Assembly (NCBI RefSeq): GCF_013378445.1
Contig: NZ_JABXYK010000016.1
Location: 1-64,000, forward strand
Length of the DNA: 64,000 bases
DNA from: Mycoplana rhizolycopersici
Lineage (GTDB): Bacteria > Pseudomonadota > Alphaproteobacteria > Rhizobiales > Rhizobiaceae
Reading direction: 5' to 3'
Shown here: positions 51,429-60,943 of the stretch, piece by piece
How the letters are laid out: the number at the start of each line of letters is the position of its first letter
Position numbering within the stretch: position 1 is the stretch's first letter
The notes under the pieces: generated by a model
Seen by the model: only the letters and a program-made list of their open reading frames with translations
Database searches by the model: none
Told to the model about the DNA's origin: nothing
Made by a program: the position numbers and the translations under genes

Positions 51429-51631
51429 GCTCGGATCGATCGGCGCCAGTCCGAGATCCGAGAAAGACAATGAAGAACATCGGAGCTTTCAGCATAGCGC
51501 CGCCCCTCCTTCAGGGGCGGGAAAGCGGGAATTCTCGACACGGTTTTGACGGAAAAAGGGAAGCCGCAGGAGGCTTAGCATAGCGCCGCGAAGCGGAAGC
51601 CGGGGCCGACTTCCCCCAGCAAAACCGTTCC
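51429..51631 (+). repeat. Dispersed ~200-bp direct repeat, copy 2
   Basis: Near-identical to 41933-42134. Its right edge joins directly to a gene fragment at 51625-51753. Confidence 0.85.
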
Positions 51632-51753
51632 GCTGGGTTGAGGACAAGGCAACGTGGGAAGGGTTTGAGCACCTTTTGGACGCTCCGAACGCGCCAGAGG
51701 TGATTGGCATCGACGATCCTGTCGTCAGGAAAGGCAGCGACCGGTTTCAGTGA
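51625..51753 (+). pseudogene. C-terminal gene fragment next to the repeat
   Basis: The frame reads RWVEDKATWEGFEHLLDAPN, then PEVIGIDDPVVRKGSDRFQ and stops at 51753. It has coding character but no start, since upstream it enters the dispersed repeat. The parent gene was not recognised; the break at the repeat suggests deletion or insertion there. Confidence 0.5.
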
Positions 51754-52094
51754 AGCGTGCGTGTCGAATCCGGTAGCAGTTTCACTGCCTTCTTCACGAC
51801 GGTTCGCAGTTTCCGCCAGTCGGGCAAATCGCCTTCGTTCACGCGCTCCTGGATCGCCGTCAGGATCCATCCGACGCAGGCGATATCGTCTGCGGCTCGA
51901 TACTCGTCTGAGCGGTGAAAACAAGCGACGATGCGAGGACGCGCGCCTTCTTCATTCTTCGGGATCTGGGAAACAAGATCCTGCGCTTCTCGATATGCCC
52001 TTGATACACGCCTGAGATCGTCTGGATCGGCTTGAGTGATCATACCCACCGTCCAGATCAGGGTTCTTGAAAGATCTTCTACTTCGTCAGCCAT
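51747..52094 (-). CDS. Small hypothetical protein
   Basis: A 115-residue protein (MADEVEDLSRTLIWTVGMIT start), helical, with a cysteine pair (IVACFHRSD, DIACVGWI). No family recognised. Confidence 0.62.
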   Translation of the reverse strand: MADEVEDLSRTLIWTVGMITQADPDDLRRVSRAYREAQDLVSQIPKNEEGARPRIVACFHRSDEYRAADDIACVGWILTAIQERVNEGDLPDWRKLRTVVKKAVKLLPDSTRTLH

Positions 52095-52256
52095 GGCGCG
52101 AGCTCCATTCTCTCCATCGTGACAATGCCCTCTAGCCTACCACTCGGCTTGAACTCGCGTTAGGTGCAAATCTGCGCTTTCACAAGCACAACCTGCGCAT
52201 GGACAGTCTGCGGAACCCTCCCTAAAACTCTTCAGCAAGAGGCGGGGGATCGCGAA

Positions 52257-53096
52257 GTGGGACGATTTAAGTTTTATCTCGGTATCGGTGCGGCAGTGGC
52301 TGCTGCATCCGTAGTGAAGAGTTTCTTCGGGATCTCTGACCTCTGGATGACAATCGGCGTCATTGCAGCAATCGGTGCGATCGCACTTATGCACATCGAA
52401 AGCAGGCTAGATACCGTCGAGGCGAGAGTCGTTCACACGGACTATTCGGGCGTCTTAGCCCTGCTTGAAGGACCTCGACATGTCCCGCAACATCGACAGC
52501 CGGAAAGCCTTGCTGGAGGTGGCGCTATCTCATCGTGGATACGGCCGGAGCATGAAGTTCTGTTTCACGATTTTCGATGGTTCGCAGCGTTGCTGAATAA
52601 GCACCTCGCGGATCCATGGGCCATCGAAGAGCTGCCAAGCACTGATGCTCGCGGCTACGATGCACCAGACATCGGGCGGACCTACGCCGTATGGTACAAC
52701 TCCTGCGAGGTCGGCAGTTTTCAGGTGACGCTGGGAGCCGGAATGCTCCTGGCTCGACAAAAGTCGACAGGCGAGCGGTCAGCACGCGTTGAACTCAACC
52801 TCCATTACCTTCGCTTTATTCCATATGTTCACGCTCGAGGGTTATTGTATGAGCTCGCGCTCATGGTAGGGAGTTTTGATCGCGCCCGGGACGATGAGTG
52901 GCGATCCAAGGCGCAGATAAGAGCTGCAGATGCCCTCAGCGGCCATCTATGGGAGGCAGTCCGCAGGCCAGATCAGGCTCCGCATTTCGAGTTTGTCGTT
53001 GAAGGATCTTATGATTTGCTGCGTGATCAGAACGACCATTGGACCAAGCATGGCTACGATCCGATGGCAGATGGCGGCGACAGAAAACGAGATTAG
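52257..53096 (+). CDS. Membrane-anchored hypothetical protein
   Basis: About 279 residues from a GTG at 52257. Two N-terminal membrane helices (GIGAAVAAASVVKSFFG and TIGVIAAIGAIALM) precede a cytoplasmic domain of about 220 residues with WFAALLNKHLADPWAIEELP and GRTYAVWYNSCEVGSF. No family recognised. It lies next to umuDC, on the same strand, but before their LexA box. Confidence 0.68.
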   Translation: MGRFKFYLGIGAAVAAASVVKSFFGISDLWMTIGVIAAIGAIALMHIESRLDTVEARVVHTDYSGVLALLEGPRHVPQHRQPESLAGGGAISSWIRPEHEVLFHDFRWFAALLNKHLADPWAIEELPSTDARGYDAPDIGRTYAVWYNSCEVGSFQVTLGAGMLLARQKSTGERSARVELNLHYLRFIPYVHARGLLYELALMVGSFDRARDDEWRSKAQIRAADALSGHLWEAVRRPDQAPHFEFVVEGSYDLLRDQNDHWTKHGYDPMADGGDRKRD

Positions 53097-53173
53097 TCCC
53101 CCCACTCGCTTTTGAAGCGAAGCCTTCGATTAGGATCGCGTAATCTTCTACCTTGATTTTTGAGGCCCCATGT

Positions 53174-53188
53174 GTTCCCTGTTTGTTC
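53174..53188 (+). promoter_or_regulatory. LexA (SOS) box upstream of umuDC
   Basis: GTTC-CCTGTTT-GTTC matches the alphaproteobacterial LexA consensus GTTC-N7-GTTC exactly and ends 33 bases before the umuD ATG. It implies induction of umuDC by DNA damage. Confidence 0.88.
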
Positions 53189-53221
53189 CTTTCGCTACCA
53201 GTCGTGAAAGGATCCAATTGA

Positions 53222-53653
53222 ATGCTCGCCGGCCTGAAAATCGAGGCAGAAATCTATGTGCCTCTCATGCTCCACGGGTTATGCGCCGGCTTTCCATCAC
53301 CCGCAGATGACTACATCGAAGAGTCCATCGACCTTACCAAGCTCCTGATCCGGAACCCGCCGGCAACCTTCTTGTGGAAGGTCGACGGCAATTCGATGCG
53401 AGACGCCGGGATCTTCCATGGGGATCTGATCGTGGTCGACCGAAGCGTGCGGCCGGTCGATGGCGATATTGTCGTGGCGACCGTGCACGGCGAGCGATCA
53501 TTGAAGCGGCTGCGCATGACGGGCGGTCGGCCGCGGCTGATGTTTGAGAATTCGGACATGCCGCTGTTCGACCTTCCAGAGATCGCAGAAGTCGAGATCT
53601 GGGGTGTCGCACTTTGCAACGTCCATTGGCTGCGACCGAGGAAGCAGGGATGA
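53222..53653 (+). CDS. umuD: UmuD-like S24 peptidase subunit
   Basis: A 143-residue DNA polymerase V accessory protein. Self-cleavage site CAGF (21-24), catalytic S58 in DGNSMRD and K95 in ERSLKRL. Cleavage yields the active form after RecA activation. It overlaps umuC by ATGA. Confidence 0.92.
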   Translation: MLAGLKIEAEIYVPLMLHGLCAGFPSPADDYIEESIDLTKLLIRNPPATFLWKVDGNSMRDAGIFHGDLIVVDRSVRPVDGDIVVATVHGERSLKRLRMTGGRPRLMFENSDMPLFDLPEIAEVEIWGVALCNVHWLRPRKQG

Positions 53654-54921
53654 CCTCATTTGCACTGATTGACGGCAACTCATTCTATTGCTCCTGCGAG
53701 CGCGTCTTTGACCCTACCATCGCAAAGCGGCCGGTGATTGTTCTGTCCAACAACGACGGATGCGCCGTTGCCAGGACGGCGGAGGCCAAGGCGCTCGGCA
53801 TTGGCATGGGCGAACCCTACTTCAAGATCCGCGATCTCTGTCGTGACAATGATGTGGCGGTCTATTCCAGCAACTACACCCTTTATGGCGACATGAGCGC
53901 CAGGCTGAATGCGATCTATCGGCAATGGTCTCCGGATGTTGAGGTCTATTCGATCGATGAAAGCTTTTTGGATATGACCGACATCAGGCCCGCCGATCGC
54001 GTCGCCTTCGGCCGCGATCTTCGGTCCACAGTTCAGCAATGGACCGGGATCCCGACCTGTGTCGGCATTGGCCCGAGCAAGACACTGGCGAAGTTCGCAA
54101 ACCACGTTGCCAAGAAGAACCCTGAGCTTGGAGGCGTCTGCGATCTGACAGATGCAGCCGTTCGGCAAAGCTGGCTCGATCGCGTCGAGGTTGGGGAGGT
54201 TTGGGGCGTCGGATCGGCATCAGAGCGAAAGCTATTCGGCCTGGGTATCGAAACAGCCGGCGACTTGGCGCGTGTTGATGCGCGGCTCGCCCGCAATCTT
54301 CTGAGCGTGGTGGGGGAGAGGACGGTTCTGGAGCTGCAGGGCATTTCATGCCTGCCGCTCGAAGACGTGCCGCCACAACGGAAGGGCTGCGCCGTAACCC
54401 GATCCTTTGGAACGCCGGTTACGGATCTGGCCGGAATGCTCGAGGCAGTCGCGGCCTATGCGATGAGGGCGGGAGAGAAGCTGCGACGGCATGGCCTCGA
54501 GGCGACACATATGGCGGTCTTCATGCATACGTCGCGCTTCAACTCGAAGGACAAACCGCACTCTGCTCAAACGACAGTCCATTTTCCCGAGACTTCGAAC
54601 GATACTTTTGATCTGATCCGGGCTGCTCAGAGCGGAGCGCGCAAGATCTTCAGGGACGGCCATCGCTACGCAAAGGCCGGAATCATCATGAACGATCTGG
54701 TGCGGGCGGCGTCACAGCCTCGGCCCCTGTTCGATGCGCGGGACCGTGACCAGTCGCAACGGCTGATGACCGCCCTGGATGCGGTCAATGGGAAATTCGG
54801 GCGTGGCTCGCTTATCCCGGCCTCGGCCGGCATCAAGCGCGACTGGCAAACGAAGTTTGACCGTCGATCGCCGCGCTACACCACGAATATCAAAGAACTG
54901 CCCGTAGCCATGGCGCGCTAG
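53650..54921 (+). CDS. umuC: UmuC-like Y-family DNA polymerase
   Basis: A 423-residue translesion polymerase. Palm motifs [14 protein letters not shown] and SIDESFLDM carry the metal-binding acids; [17 protein letters not shown] and [17 protein letters not shown] are the thumb/HhH region, with a C-terminal domain [10 protein letters not shown] onward. The start at 53650 overlaps umuD. Plasmid-borne umuDC may aid DNA repair after transfer. Confidence 0.95.
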   Translation: MTSFALIDGNSFYCSCERVFDPTIAKRPVIVLSNNDGCAVARTAEAKALGIGMGEPYFKIRDLCRDNDVAVYSSNYTLYGDMSARLNAIYRQWSPDVEVYSIDESFLDMTDIRPADRVAFGRDLRSTVQQWTGIPTCVGIGPSKTLAKFANHVAKKNPELGGVCDLTDAAVRQSWLDRVEVGEVWGVGSASERKLFGLGIETAGDLARVDARLARNLLSVVGERTVLELQGISCLPLEDVPPQRKGCAVTRSFGTPVTDLAGMLEAVAAYAMRAGEKLRRHGLEATHMAVFMHTSRFNSKDKPHSAQTTVHFPETSNDTFDLIRAAQSGARKIFRDGHRYAKAGIIMNDLVRAASQPRPLFDARDRDQSQRLMTALDAVNGKFGRGSLIPASAGIKRDWQTKFDRRSPRYTTNIKELPVAMAR

Positions 54922-54948
54922 AAAACGAAGAAGAAGCGAGGGATTTGG

Positions 54949-55185
54949 ATGAGCCTGCCTCGGCTGAAGGATTACCGGGCGGAAAAGATCGACGTCGAGT
55001 GCCGGCGCTGCGACCGTTACGCCGTGCTCGATCGGAAAGCATTGGTGAAGAAATACGGCGCCAGCTGTCAGTTCGTGGACCTCAAGCGCGCCCTCGCGAT
55101 TGGGTGCGACCGGAAGGGGGCAGATCATTGTGAGGCGCGGTTTCCCTGCCTCCTTAGGATCGGCGTTCTTATAGATCGTGGTTAG
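54949..55185 (+). CDS. Small zinc-ribbon-like hypothetical protein
   Basis: A 78-residue protein with cysteine pairs VECRRCDRY and later CDRKGADHCEARFPC, a possible metal site. It begins 27 bases after umuC and may share its SOS transcript. GAGGG lies upstream. Confidence 0.65.
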   Translation: MSLPRLKDYRAEKIDVECRRCDRYAVLDRKALVKKYGASCQFVDLKRALAIGCDRKGADHCEARFPCLLRIGVLIDRG

Positions 55186-55404
55186 TCACCGAAAACGCCG
55201 GCTCGCCAGGATAAACACAATGCCCAAGCCTAAGAACGGCAGGGAGTAGGCGAGGGCATCCGGATATTTCCATGGCGCCGGGGGAAGGTTGCGACATCCG
55301 CCCGCGCCGTCCAGACCACAACTGAGGCTCGCTACAAAGTACCAGAAGCCGACTGCAAACAGGCAGACGGCTATTCCTGAGAATAGAAAGACGCGCTTGA
55401 CCAT
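55186..55404 (-). CDS. Small membrane protein
   Basis: A 72-residue protein with two membrane helices (VFLFSGIAVCLFAVGFWYFV and LAYSLPFLGLGIVFILA) and a cysteine-containing loop. Convergent with the gene at 54949, ends meeting exactly. Confidence 0.6.
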   Translation of the reverse strand: MVKRVFLFSGIAVCLFAVGFWYFVASLSCGLDGAGGCRNLPPAPWKYPDALAYSLPFLGLGIVFILASRRFR

Positions 55405-55446
55405 AGCGCGACAATACCCAAGGCGCCGGCATTGAAAAGAGCCGCC

Positions 55447-55611
55447 CTAGTGGGGCGGCTCGGCGCTGATCAGCGCATCGAATGCGGCCTCTTCTTCGGC
55501 AAGCTTCGCTTCGGCCGCCGCCAGCTCGGCTGCGATCTGCTGACGCTCGGCATGGTCGATTGACGCTGCAAGTTCGGCGCGCAGTTCGTTGATGTGGTCG
55601 TAAGTGGTCAT
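55447..55611 (-). CDS. Small coiled-coil protein
   Basis: A 54-residue protein, MTTYDHINELRAELAASIDH start, alanine/glutamate-rich helix. AAAGGAGCC precedes the ATG at 55611; the longer frame to 55749 is unsupported. Function unknown. Confidence 0.65.
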   Translation of the reverse strand: MTTYDHINELRAELAASIDHAERQQIAAELAAAEAKLAEEEAAFDALISAEPPH

Positions 55612-55876
55612 CGTCGGCTCCTTTGAATGAAAACAAAGGTGCGGGACCGACAAGGGAGGGTTTGGGTCAATGACCGCCGTAGGCGGCCTGCGGGGCGTGG
55701 GGGAGCCGATTTCGTTGCGTAGCGGCGAAATGGGGGAACCGCGCATCATTGACGCGAACCCTCACCTGTCGGTATGATGGTTGATGTTGAGAGAGATTTT
55801 ACCTTTCCGTATCTCTCCGTCACTTCGGATCGGAACCTGAGACACCTCACGGCGTTCTGGCGGCGGAGGGGCAGCG

Positions 55877-56065
55877 ATGACAGATAGATCTCACGTATTC
55901 AGGCAGCTCGCCTGTAGCGACATGGTTCGCAAGGCGGCACAGGCCAACCATCAACCGATACCGAATGACGCTCGCATCGACGCCCTGTTGCAGCGGCTTT
56001 CTCAGGCTGACCAGGATTCACACGAGAAAGCAACAAAAGGAAGTCCGTACCGAAACTCGGAGTAG
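55877..56065 (+). CDS. Small hypothetical protein
   Basis: A 62-residue protein starting MTDRSHVFRQLACSDMVRKA. GGAGG lies just before the ATG. A terminator follows at 56181. Confidence 0.55.
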   Translation: MTDRSHVFRQLACSDMVRKAAQANHQPIPNDARIDALLQRLSQADQDSHEKATKGSPYRNSE

Positions 56066-56178
56066 TCGCCTTGCGCGCCATCTTACGGGAACCCATATAG
56101 GTTGGTAGCTGACGTGCGTACCCTCCTCCCAGTCCGCGCGTCGGCTGTTCCCCTCTGGAGGTTATTGACCCCCACACC

Positions 56179-56520
56179 TTAAGGGCCGCGATTTTCCGCT
56201 GGCCCTTTTTCTTTGAGGAAATGCCAATCAGCCGCAGGCTCAGTTTCACCCTTGGGAAGCACTAAGTTCAGCCTGCCATGCTCCGTTTCCAGGAGAGCGT
56301 TAAGGCCGCGAAAATCACGCCAGATGGAGGCGAGGAAGGCAGCACTCGCAATGGGCCGGTCAATGACTTGTTCCAGCTTTCTCGTCAGAGCTGCGCTTGT
56401 CCGCTTCAAATGCTCTGATGCATAGGGATCTTCGCATATAGCGGTGGTGATTGTGTGTATCTGCCTCACTGATCTGACTGTCTGCGCAGTTCTCAGATAA
56501 GCAGAAAAGGTCTGTCCCAT
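56179..56520 (-). CDS. Hypothetical protein
   Basis: A 113-residue helical protein (MGQTFSAYLRTAQTVRSVRQ start). No family recognised. The C-terminal codons overlap the terminator hairpin. Confidence 0.6.
   Translation of the reverse strand: MGQTFSAYLRTAQTVRSVRQIHTITTAICEDPYASEHLKRTSAALTRKLEQVIDRPIASAAFLASIWRDFRGLNALLETEHGRLNLVLPKGETEPAADWHFLKEKGPAENRGP
56181..56210 (+). terminator. Intrinsic terminator
   Basis: AAGGGCC (56181-56187) pairs with GGCCCTT (56201-56207), followed by a T-run. It overlaps the end of the convergent gene at 56179. Confidence 0.7.
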
Positions 56521-56626
56521 AGATAGCTCCGTACCGGCCCCCGAAGCTAACGCAAAAGCCCCCCGATTCTATGGGGGCGATTGCCCTCTTGGTTAAGCAG
56601 TAGTTACCATGACTGGCACAGCTCAA

Positions 56627-56926
56627 TCAGCCGCAGGTGGCTCGAACAACAAGGCTGGATGCGGGATCCGTCTCGATCGTCAGCCGATCCTCTCTAAAGT
56701 CCTGGGTCACCATATCGCCGGGTTGGATCTGGCGAACCGTCTTAGAGCCGGTCAGCTGCATCGCCTCTGCATCTGTCGGCTTTTGCTTGCCGACCAGCCC
56801 CTGCGCGGCTTCGGACTTGCATTGTCCTGCCGCCATGGAGGTCGAGGCACCATCCGCATTGCAGCCGGATACGACCAAAGTCATTCCGGCGAAAAGCATC
56901 GGTATGGGATAGAACGGCGATCTCAT
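56627..56926 (-). CDS. I78-family protease-inhibitor-like lipoprotein
   Basis: A 99-residue lipoprotein: lipobox LVVSGC, then QGLVGKQKPTDAEAMQLTGS and RQIQPGDMVTQDFREDRLTI, typical of the peptidase inhibitor I78 family. It may protect the cell envelope from foreign proteases. AAGGAGAG precedes the ATG. Confidence 0.82.
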   Translation of the reverse strand: MRSPFYPIPMLFAGMTLVVSGCNADGASTSMAAGQCKSEAAQGLVGKQKPTDAEAMQLTGSKTVRQIQPGDMVTQDFREDRLTIETDPASSLVVRATCG

Positions 56927-56950
56927 CGGACTCTCCTTGTTCTGAAGCTC

Positions 56951-57634
56951 CTACAAGGAGTTCAGGATTGGCTTTTTCGTGTCGCTGCCATCATAGCGAG
57001 ACGAATTCACCTCCCGGCCGACACGGTAAAACTCAAGCTGGCTGTCGATCTGGTTTTCAAGAAGGAAGGCTTTCGCGTCAGCACCCTGAACAGAGGCATC
57101 CAACCAGGGCTCATAAGCCGATGGATCCAGCATGACGGGCATTCGCGTATGAATGTGCGCAATGTGGTCAACGGCTGGCGCTGTGATGATCGTGCAGCTG
57201 GTGACACCTAGCTTGTCGTTATGCGCCCATAGTCCGGCGAAGGAGAAAGGCTTTCCGTCAGGGAGCTGCAACAGCCATGGGTCTTTCTTGCCGTCCTCTT
57301 CGCTTGTGGTCCATTCGAAATAGCCATCAGCCGGGATGAGGCAGCGCTTCGACTTGAAGGGTTCGCGGAATGCCCCTGAAGTGTCGACCGTCTCGATCCT
57401 CGCATTGAACATCGCGGCCTTCGGCAATTCCTTGGCGAAGAAGGGCACGAGCCACCAGCGTCCGTAGTCGATTTCGAGGTCGCCGGCTTTGTCCTTGTGG
57501 GCGAAATGGACGTTCTGTGTCGGCGCGATGTTGTACCGCGGCGGCGTGTTCGACGGAGGCGGGTTCTCCGCATGGATATTGTAGAGGGCGTGAATCTCCG
57601 CCCAGGCCATTGTGTTGGTGAACCTACCGCACAT
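56951..57634 (-). CDS. SOS-associated HMCES/YedK-type protein
   Basis: A 227-residue SRAP protein that shields abasic sites in single-stranded DNA by cross-linking through Cys2. It starts MCGRF with that cysteine; NARIET and the histidine in HIHTRMPVML complete the active site. It is useful during single-stranded plasmid entry or SOS. Confidence 0.93.
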   Translation of the reverse strand: MCGRFTNTMAWAEIHALYNIHAENPPPSNTPPRYNIAPTQNVHFAHKDKAGDLEIDYGRWWLVPFFAKELPKAAMFNARIETVDTSGAFREPFKSKRCLIPADGYFEWTTSEEDGKKDPWLLQLPDGKPFSFAGLWAHNDKLGVTSCTIITAPAVDHIAHIHTRMPVMLDPSAYEPWLDASVQGADAKAFLLENQIDSQLEFYRVGREVNSSRYDGSDTKKPILNSL

Positions 57635-57643
57635 GTCGATGTC

Positions 57644-57856
57644 CTAAGCCGCTGAGCCCAAAATGCCGTAATACAGGTTCCACAGCCAGCTTACACGAGG
57701 TTCAGCAGTCGCAAGGCAATCCAGTAAGCGTGGCTGCGCTTGTTCTATGTCGCAAATGCCAGTCACCAACGCGTACCTTTGGCGCTCGACGTCTGCTAAC
57801 CGCCAGCCCATCCAGGTGCATCCTGCCATGAGGAAAACGATCAAAACATTCCTCAA
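57644..57856 (-). CDS. Small exported or membrane protein
   Basis: A 70-residue protein with one N-terminal membrane segment and two cysteines (GICDIEQAQPRLLDCLATAE). Start is a TTG at 57856 or a later ATG. It is transcribed ahead of the SRAP gene. Confidence 0.5.
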   Translation of the reverse strand: MRNVLIVFLMAGCTWMGWRLADVERQRYALVTGICDIEQAQPRLLDCLATAEPRVSWLWNLYYGILGSAA

Positions 57857-58003
57857 GCCAAACCTCCATTCAGCTGTTGAACTAATGTCGGCATCCCTCT
57901 CTCCTCTCGATCCCGAAAACTATGAATCACGGGACTGGTTAAAACAACAGGCGCGGCTGGTTCAGGAGTGCTCGCATATCATTTAGAACGAAAGGGGAAT
58001 TGG

Positions 58004-58049
58004 ATTGTAATCCGTAGCATTACGGAATACACAATTTCGACGAGTCGAC
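58004..58049. promoter_or_regulatory. Dyad and GTCGAC site upstream of the R-M unit
   Basis: TCCGTA-GCAT-TACGGA (58011-58026) is a perfect dyad, with outer arms ATTGT/ACAAT (58004-58008/58031-58035). It is a likely operator for the HTH protein encoded next. A GTCGAC at 58044-58049 is the sequence XamI (a SalI isoschizomer) recognises, so methylation could affect this site. Confidence 0.55.
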
Positions 58050-58397
58050 TTGTGGGAGGCGGCGATTAAAACGTCAGCCAGACTAAAACCGAAGATGCCG
58101 GCACATCCGGGTAGCGTCGTCAAAGGTGAGATTATCGAGGCCCGTGGGTTGTCGGTTACAGAGGCGGCGTCTGCGCTCGGTGTAACGCGACCGGCCCTAT
58201 CGAAGCTGCTCAATGGTCGCGCGCACCTTTCTACGGAAATGGCGCTGCGTATCGAGAAAGCCTTTGGCCTTTCAATGGAGTGGCTGATGGGGATGCAAAA
58301 CAGCTTTGATATTGCCGAAGCACGACAAAGGGAAGGCGAGATTAATGTCCTTCCCTTCCAAGATAAAACACTGCGCGCGCAAGCGAAGCCGGCGTAA
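58050..58397 (+). CDS. HigA-like HTH regulator of the R-M unit
   Basis: About 100-115 residues with a HigA-type HTH (HPGSVVKGEIIEARGLSVTE, then AASALGVTRPALSKLLNGRA). No HigB toxin gene is found on either side. It lies 11 bases before the methyltransferase, so it more likely acts as the controller of the R-M genes. Start is uncertain: TTG 58050, or ATG 58095. Confidence 0.75.
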   Translation: MWEAAIKTSARLKPKMPAHPGSVVKGEIIEARGLSVTEAASALGVTRPALSKLLNGRAHLSTEMALRIEKAFGLSMEWLMGMQNSFDIAEARQREGEINVLPFQDKTLRAQAKPA

Positions 58398-58408
58398 GGG
58401 CAATTGGC

Positions 58409-60022
58409 ATGACCGACTTACAGACTATCTTCAACAGCGAAAGCGAGCTGGTCGCAGCGGCACTCGCGCTGGGGGCAGAAAACGCGGGCGGCTCACTGAC
58501 CGCGGGGGAACTCGCGCTCGCGAAGGAAGCCGGCGTTGCGCCCAAAGGTGCGGTAGTTACTCTGTTGAAAGACCTGATCCGCGCGGGGAAGGATCCTCTT
58601 GGAGATATCTTCTCTACGTTGCGCTCTTCGGAAACACGCCGCGAGCACGGCGCGACTTATACACCAGCTCCTATCGTGCAGACGATGGTGGACTGGGCGG
58701 CCTCGACGCGTAATCCCGTCCGCATCGTCGATCCGGGCGTCGGTTCGGCGCGCTTTCTGATGCGCGCAGCCGCGGCTTTTCCCAAAGCAGAGCTTGTCGG
58801 TATCGATATTGATCCGCTGGCGGCACTATTGGCGCGTGCGAACCTTGCCGCAGCAGGCTTCGCCGATCGCTCGCGTATCATATTGGGGGACTATCGTCGT
58901 TTTTCCGACCGCGTGGATGGGAGCACGCTCTACATCGGAAATCCGCCCTACGTGCGGCACCATCAAATAGCTCCGAAATGGAAAGAGTGGCTTGCAATCG
59001 AAGCTTCGAAGCTGGGTCTCTCAGCTAGCAAGCTGGCGGGCCTGCACGTGTATTTCTTCCTCGCGACGGCGCGAAACGCAAAGCCCAAGGATTATGGCAC
59101 TTTCATAACTGCCTCTGAATGGCTTGACGTGAACTATGGTGCCATCGTGCGCACGCTGATGCTCGGCGCACTTGGCGGCAAGAGCGTGACAGTAATCGAT
59201 CCCAACGCACAGCCTTTCCCAGATGCTGCTACGACAGCTGCAATTGCGACTTTCGAGATCGGAGCCAAACCCACTTCCGTATACTTTCAGCGCGTTGACG
59301 ACCTAGATAAGCTGGGGGAACTCGGCAAGGGTCGTAAAATCCACCGCGACCGGCTATCGACGGAAAACCGCTGGTCGCACCTGACGCATATTACGGAAAA
59401 GCCCCCGGAGGGCTACGTCGAGCTGGGCGAACTCTGCCGAGTGCATCGCGGCACCGTGACCGGTGCGAATGGTGTATGGATTGCGGGCGAACATAGCGCA
59501 GGCCTGCCGGACTCGGTGCTGTTCCCCACAGTGACGCGTGCGCGCGAGGTGTTAGAAGCGGGCGGGCTTTTGCACGATCCTAAGCGCCTACGCTGCGTGA
59601 TCGACATACCCACCGATCTTGATGAACTCGACAATGCCGACCGCAAGGCGGTGACCAAATTTTTGAAAATCGCGCGTCGGATGGGCGGGGATAAAGGCTA
59701 CGTAGCGAGCCATCGCAAAGCGTGGTGGTCAGTCGGTCTCCGTGCCGCTGCGCCGATCATCTCGACATATATGGCACGTCGTCCGCCAGGCTTTGTCATC
59801 AACAGAGCCGAAGCGCGGCACATCAATATCGCCCACGGCCTCTATCCGCGCGAGGAGCTGTCGGAGGATGCCAAGAAGGCCCTCGTCGACTACCTGTCAG
59901 TAAACATTACGCAGCGGTCTGGTCGAACCTATGCGGGCGGCCTCACAAAATTCGAGCCTCGCGAAATGGAGCGTCTGATTGTGCCCGGTCCCGCTCTTCT
60001 CGTTGCGGGTGCTGCTCGATGA
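58409..60022 (+). CDS. N6-adenine DNA methyltransferase
   Basis: A 537-residue class I methyltransferase. SAM motif VDPGVGSARFL (near 107-117), acidic residue in GIDIDPL, and the catalytic NPPY (178-181) of adenine methylases; the C-terminal half would recognise the target. The layout is that of type II gamma methylases. It overlaps the endonuclease gene by ATGA. Confidence 0.9.
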   Translation: MTDLQTIFNSESELVAAALALGAENAGGSLTAGELALAKEAGVAPKGAVVTLLKDLIRAGKDPLGDIFSTLRSSETRREHGATYTPAPIVQTMVDWAASTRNPVRIVDPGVGSARFLMRAAAAFPKAELVGIDIDPLAALLARANLAAAGFADRSRIILGDYRRFSDRVDGSTLYIGNPPYVRHHQIAPKWKEWLAIEASKLGLSASKLAGLHVYFFLATARNAKPKDYGTFITASEWLDVNYGAIVRTLMLGALGGKSVTVIDPNAQPFPDAATTAAIATFEIGAKPTSVYFQRVDDLDKLGELGKGRKIHRDRLSTENRWSHLTHITEKPPEGYVELGELCRVHRGTVTGANGVWIAGEHSAGLPDSVLFPTVTRAREVLEAGGLLHDPKRLRCVIDIPTDLDELDNADRKAVTKFLKIARRMGGDKGYVASHRKAWWSVGLRAAAPIISTYMARRPPGFVINRAEARHINIAHGLYPREELSEDAKKALVDYLSVNITQRSGRTYAGGLTKFEPREMERLIVPGPALLVAGAAR

Positions 60023-60933
60023 TTGAACCTCCTGTCTGGACCGCCGAGCAGTTCGAAGCCGACCGCCTGAAAGCCAGTGCCGCCTTCACCAAGGAACGTC
60101 TCGAAGAACCCCTTGAGGACTACCTCGAAGCCTTCGACCTGTATCAGGGGTATGTCGAAGAATTGCTGGAAACAACGGTCGACCTGACCGATCTCGATAC
60201 CCCCGCGCTCGATGTCTTGGGAGAACCCCATTTACTGGAAGCCTTTCGCTACCTTGCCGCACCGCCGATCTCGACGGACGATTACAAGGTGCTGGCAGAT
60301 GCCAAGTCTCTTTCAAAGAGTCATCTCCAACGGTCGCCGGCTGATGTAGCACGGCTGATCACCGTTGTGCGTCAGGTGCTCGACCGCCGGCGCTTTGCTT
60401 GGGTGGTCGAAGGTCGTGAGCCGACTGAAGCGGAGCGCAATGCGGCAGTTGTAGCATCGGCCGCGCTGATCGCGGCAAGCAAAACGCAAACTGGACGTCG
60501 GACCAAGGGAAAAGAGCAGCAAGAAGCGACAGTAAAGGCCGCTCTACGTGCGCTGGGCTTCACGGAGGTGCCATCGCGCACAATCGTCAACATCTCTGGT
60601 GCCCCTGCGCCTGGAGAGTTCTGCGGCGAAAGTAAACTAGGTACACGCAAGGGCGACATCATCGTGCGGCTGCACGATCATCGCGTCATGCCGATCGAGT
60701 GCAAGGTGTCGAACTCGTCGACGAATTCCGTGAAGCGTCTGAACAATGACGCAGCGGTTAAAGCACAAAGCTGGAAGACCGATTTTGGCCTGCGCCAGGT
60801 TGTCCCAAGCGCTATGCTATCTGGGGTGTACAAGCTGCACAATCTCATCGACGCGCAGGATCGCGGCCTAACCATATTCTGGGCACATGACCTCGTGGCT
60901 CTGACAGACTGGATTGCCAGCACGAAACCCTGA
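60019..60933 (+). CDS. XamI-like type II restriction endonuclease
   Basis: A 304-residue protein. A PD-(D/E)XK site is seen as D213 (TRKGDIIVRL) and E227-C-K229 (MPIECKVSNSS). The protein resembles the XamI family, whose prototype cuts GTCGAC. The start at 60019 overlaps the methylase stop; the longer frame within the methylase gene is a shadow. Specificity is inferred from family only. Confidence 0.82.
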   Translation: MIEPPVWTAEQFEADRLKASAAFTKERLEEPLEDYLEAFDLYQGYVEELLETTVDLTDLDTPALDVLGEPHLLEAFRYLAAPPISTDDYKVLADAKSLSKSHLQRSPADVARLITVVRQVLDRRRFAWVVEGREPTEAERNAAVVASAALIAASKTQTGRRTKGKEQQEATVKAALRALGFTEVPSRTIVNISGAPAPGEFCGESKLGTRKGDIIVRLHDHRVMPIECKVSNSSTNSVKRLNNDAAVKAQSWKTDFGLRQVVPSAMLSGVYKLHNLIDAQDRGLTIFWAHDLVALTDWIASTKP

Positions 60934-60943
60934 TAGGGATCGC

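Noticed and set aside
57747-57986. 79-residue plus-strand frame with plausible C-terminus
   Set aside because: It overlaps the gene at 57644-57856 on the other strand and has no ribosome-binding site; too weak to call.
58050-58397. HigBA toxin-antitoxin module
   Set aside because: Only the HigA-like half is present; no RelE/HigB-like gene lies on either side.
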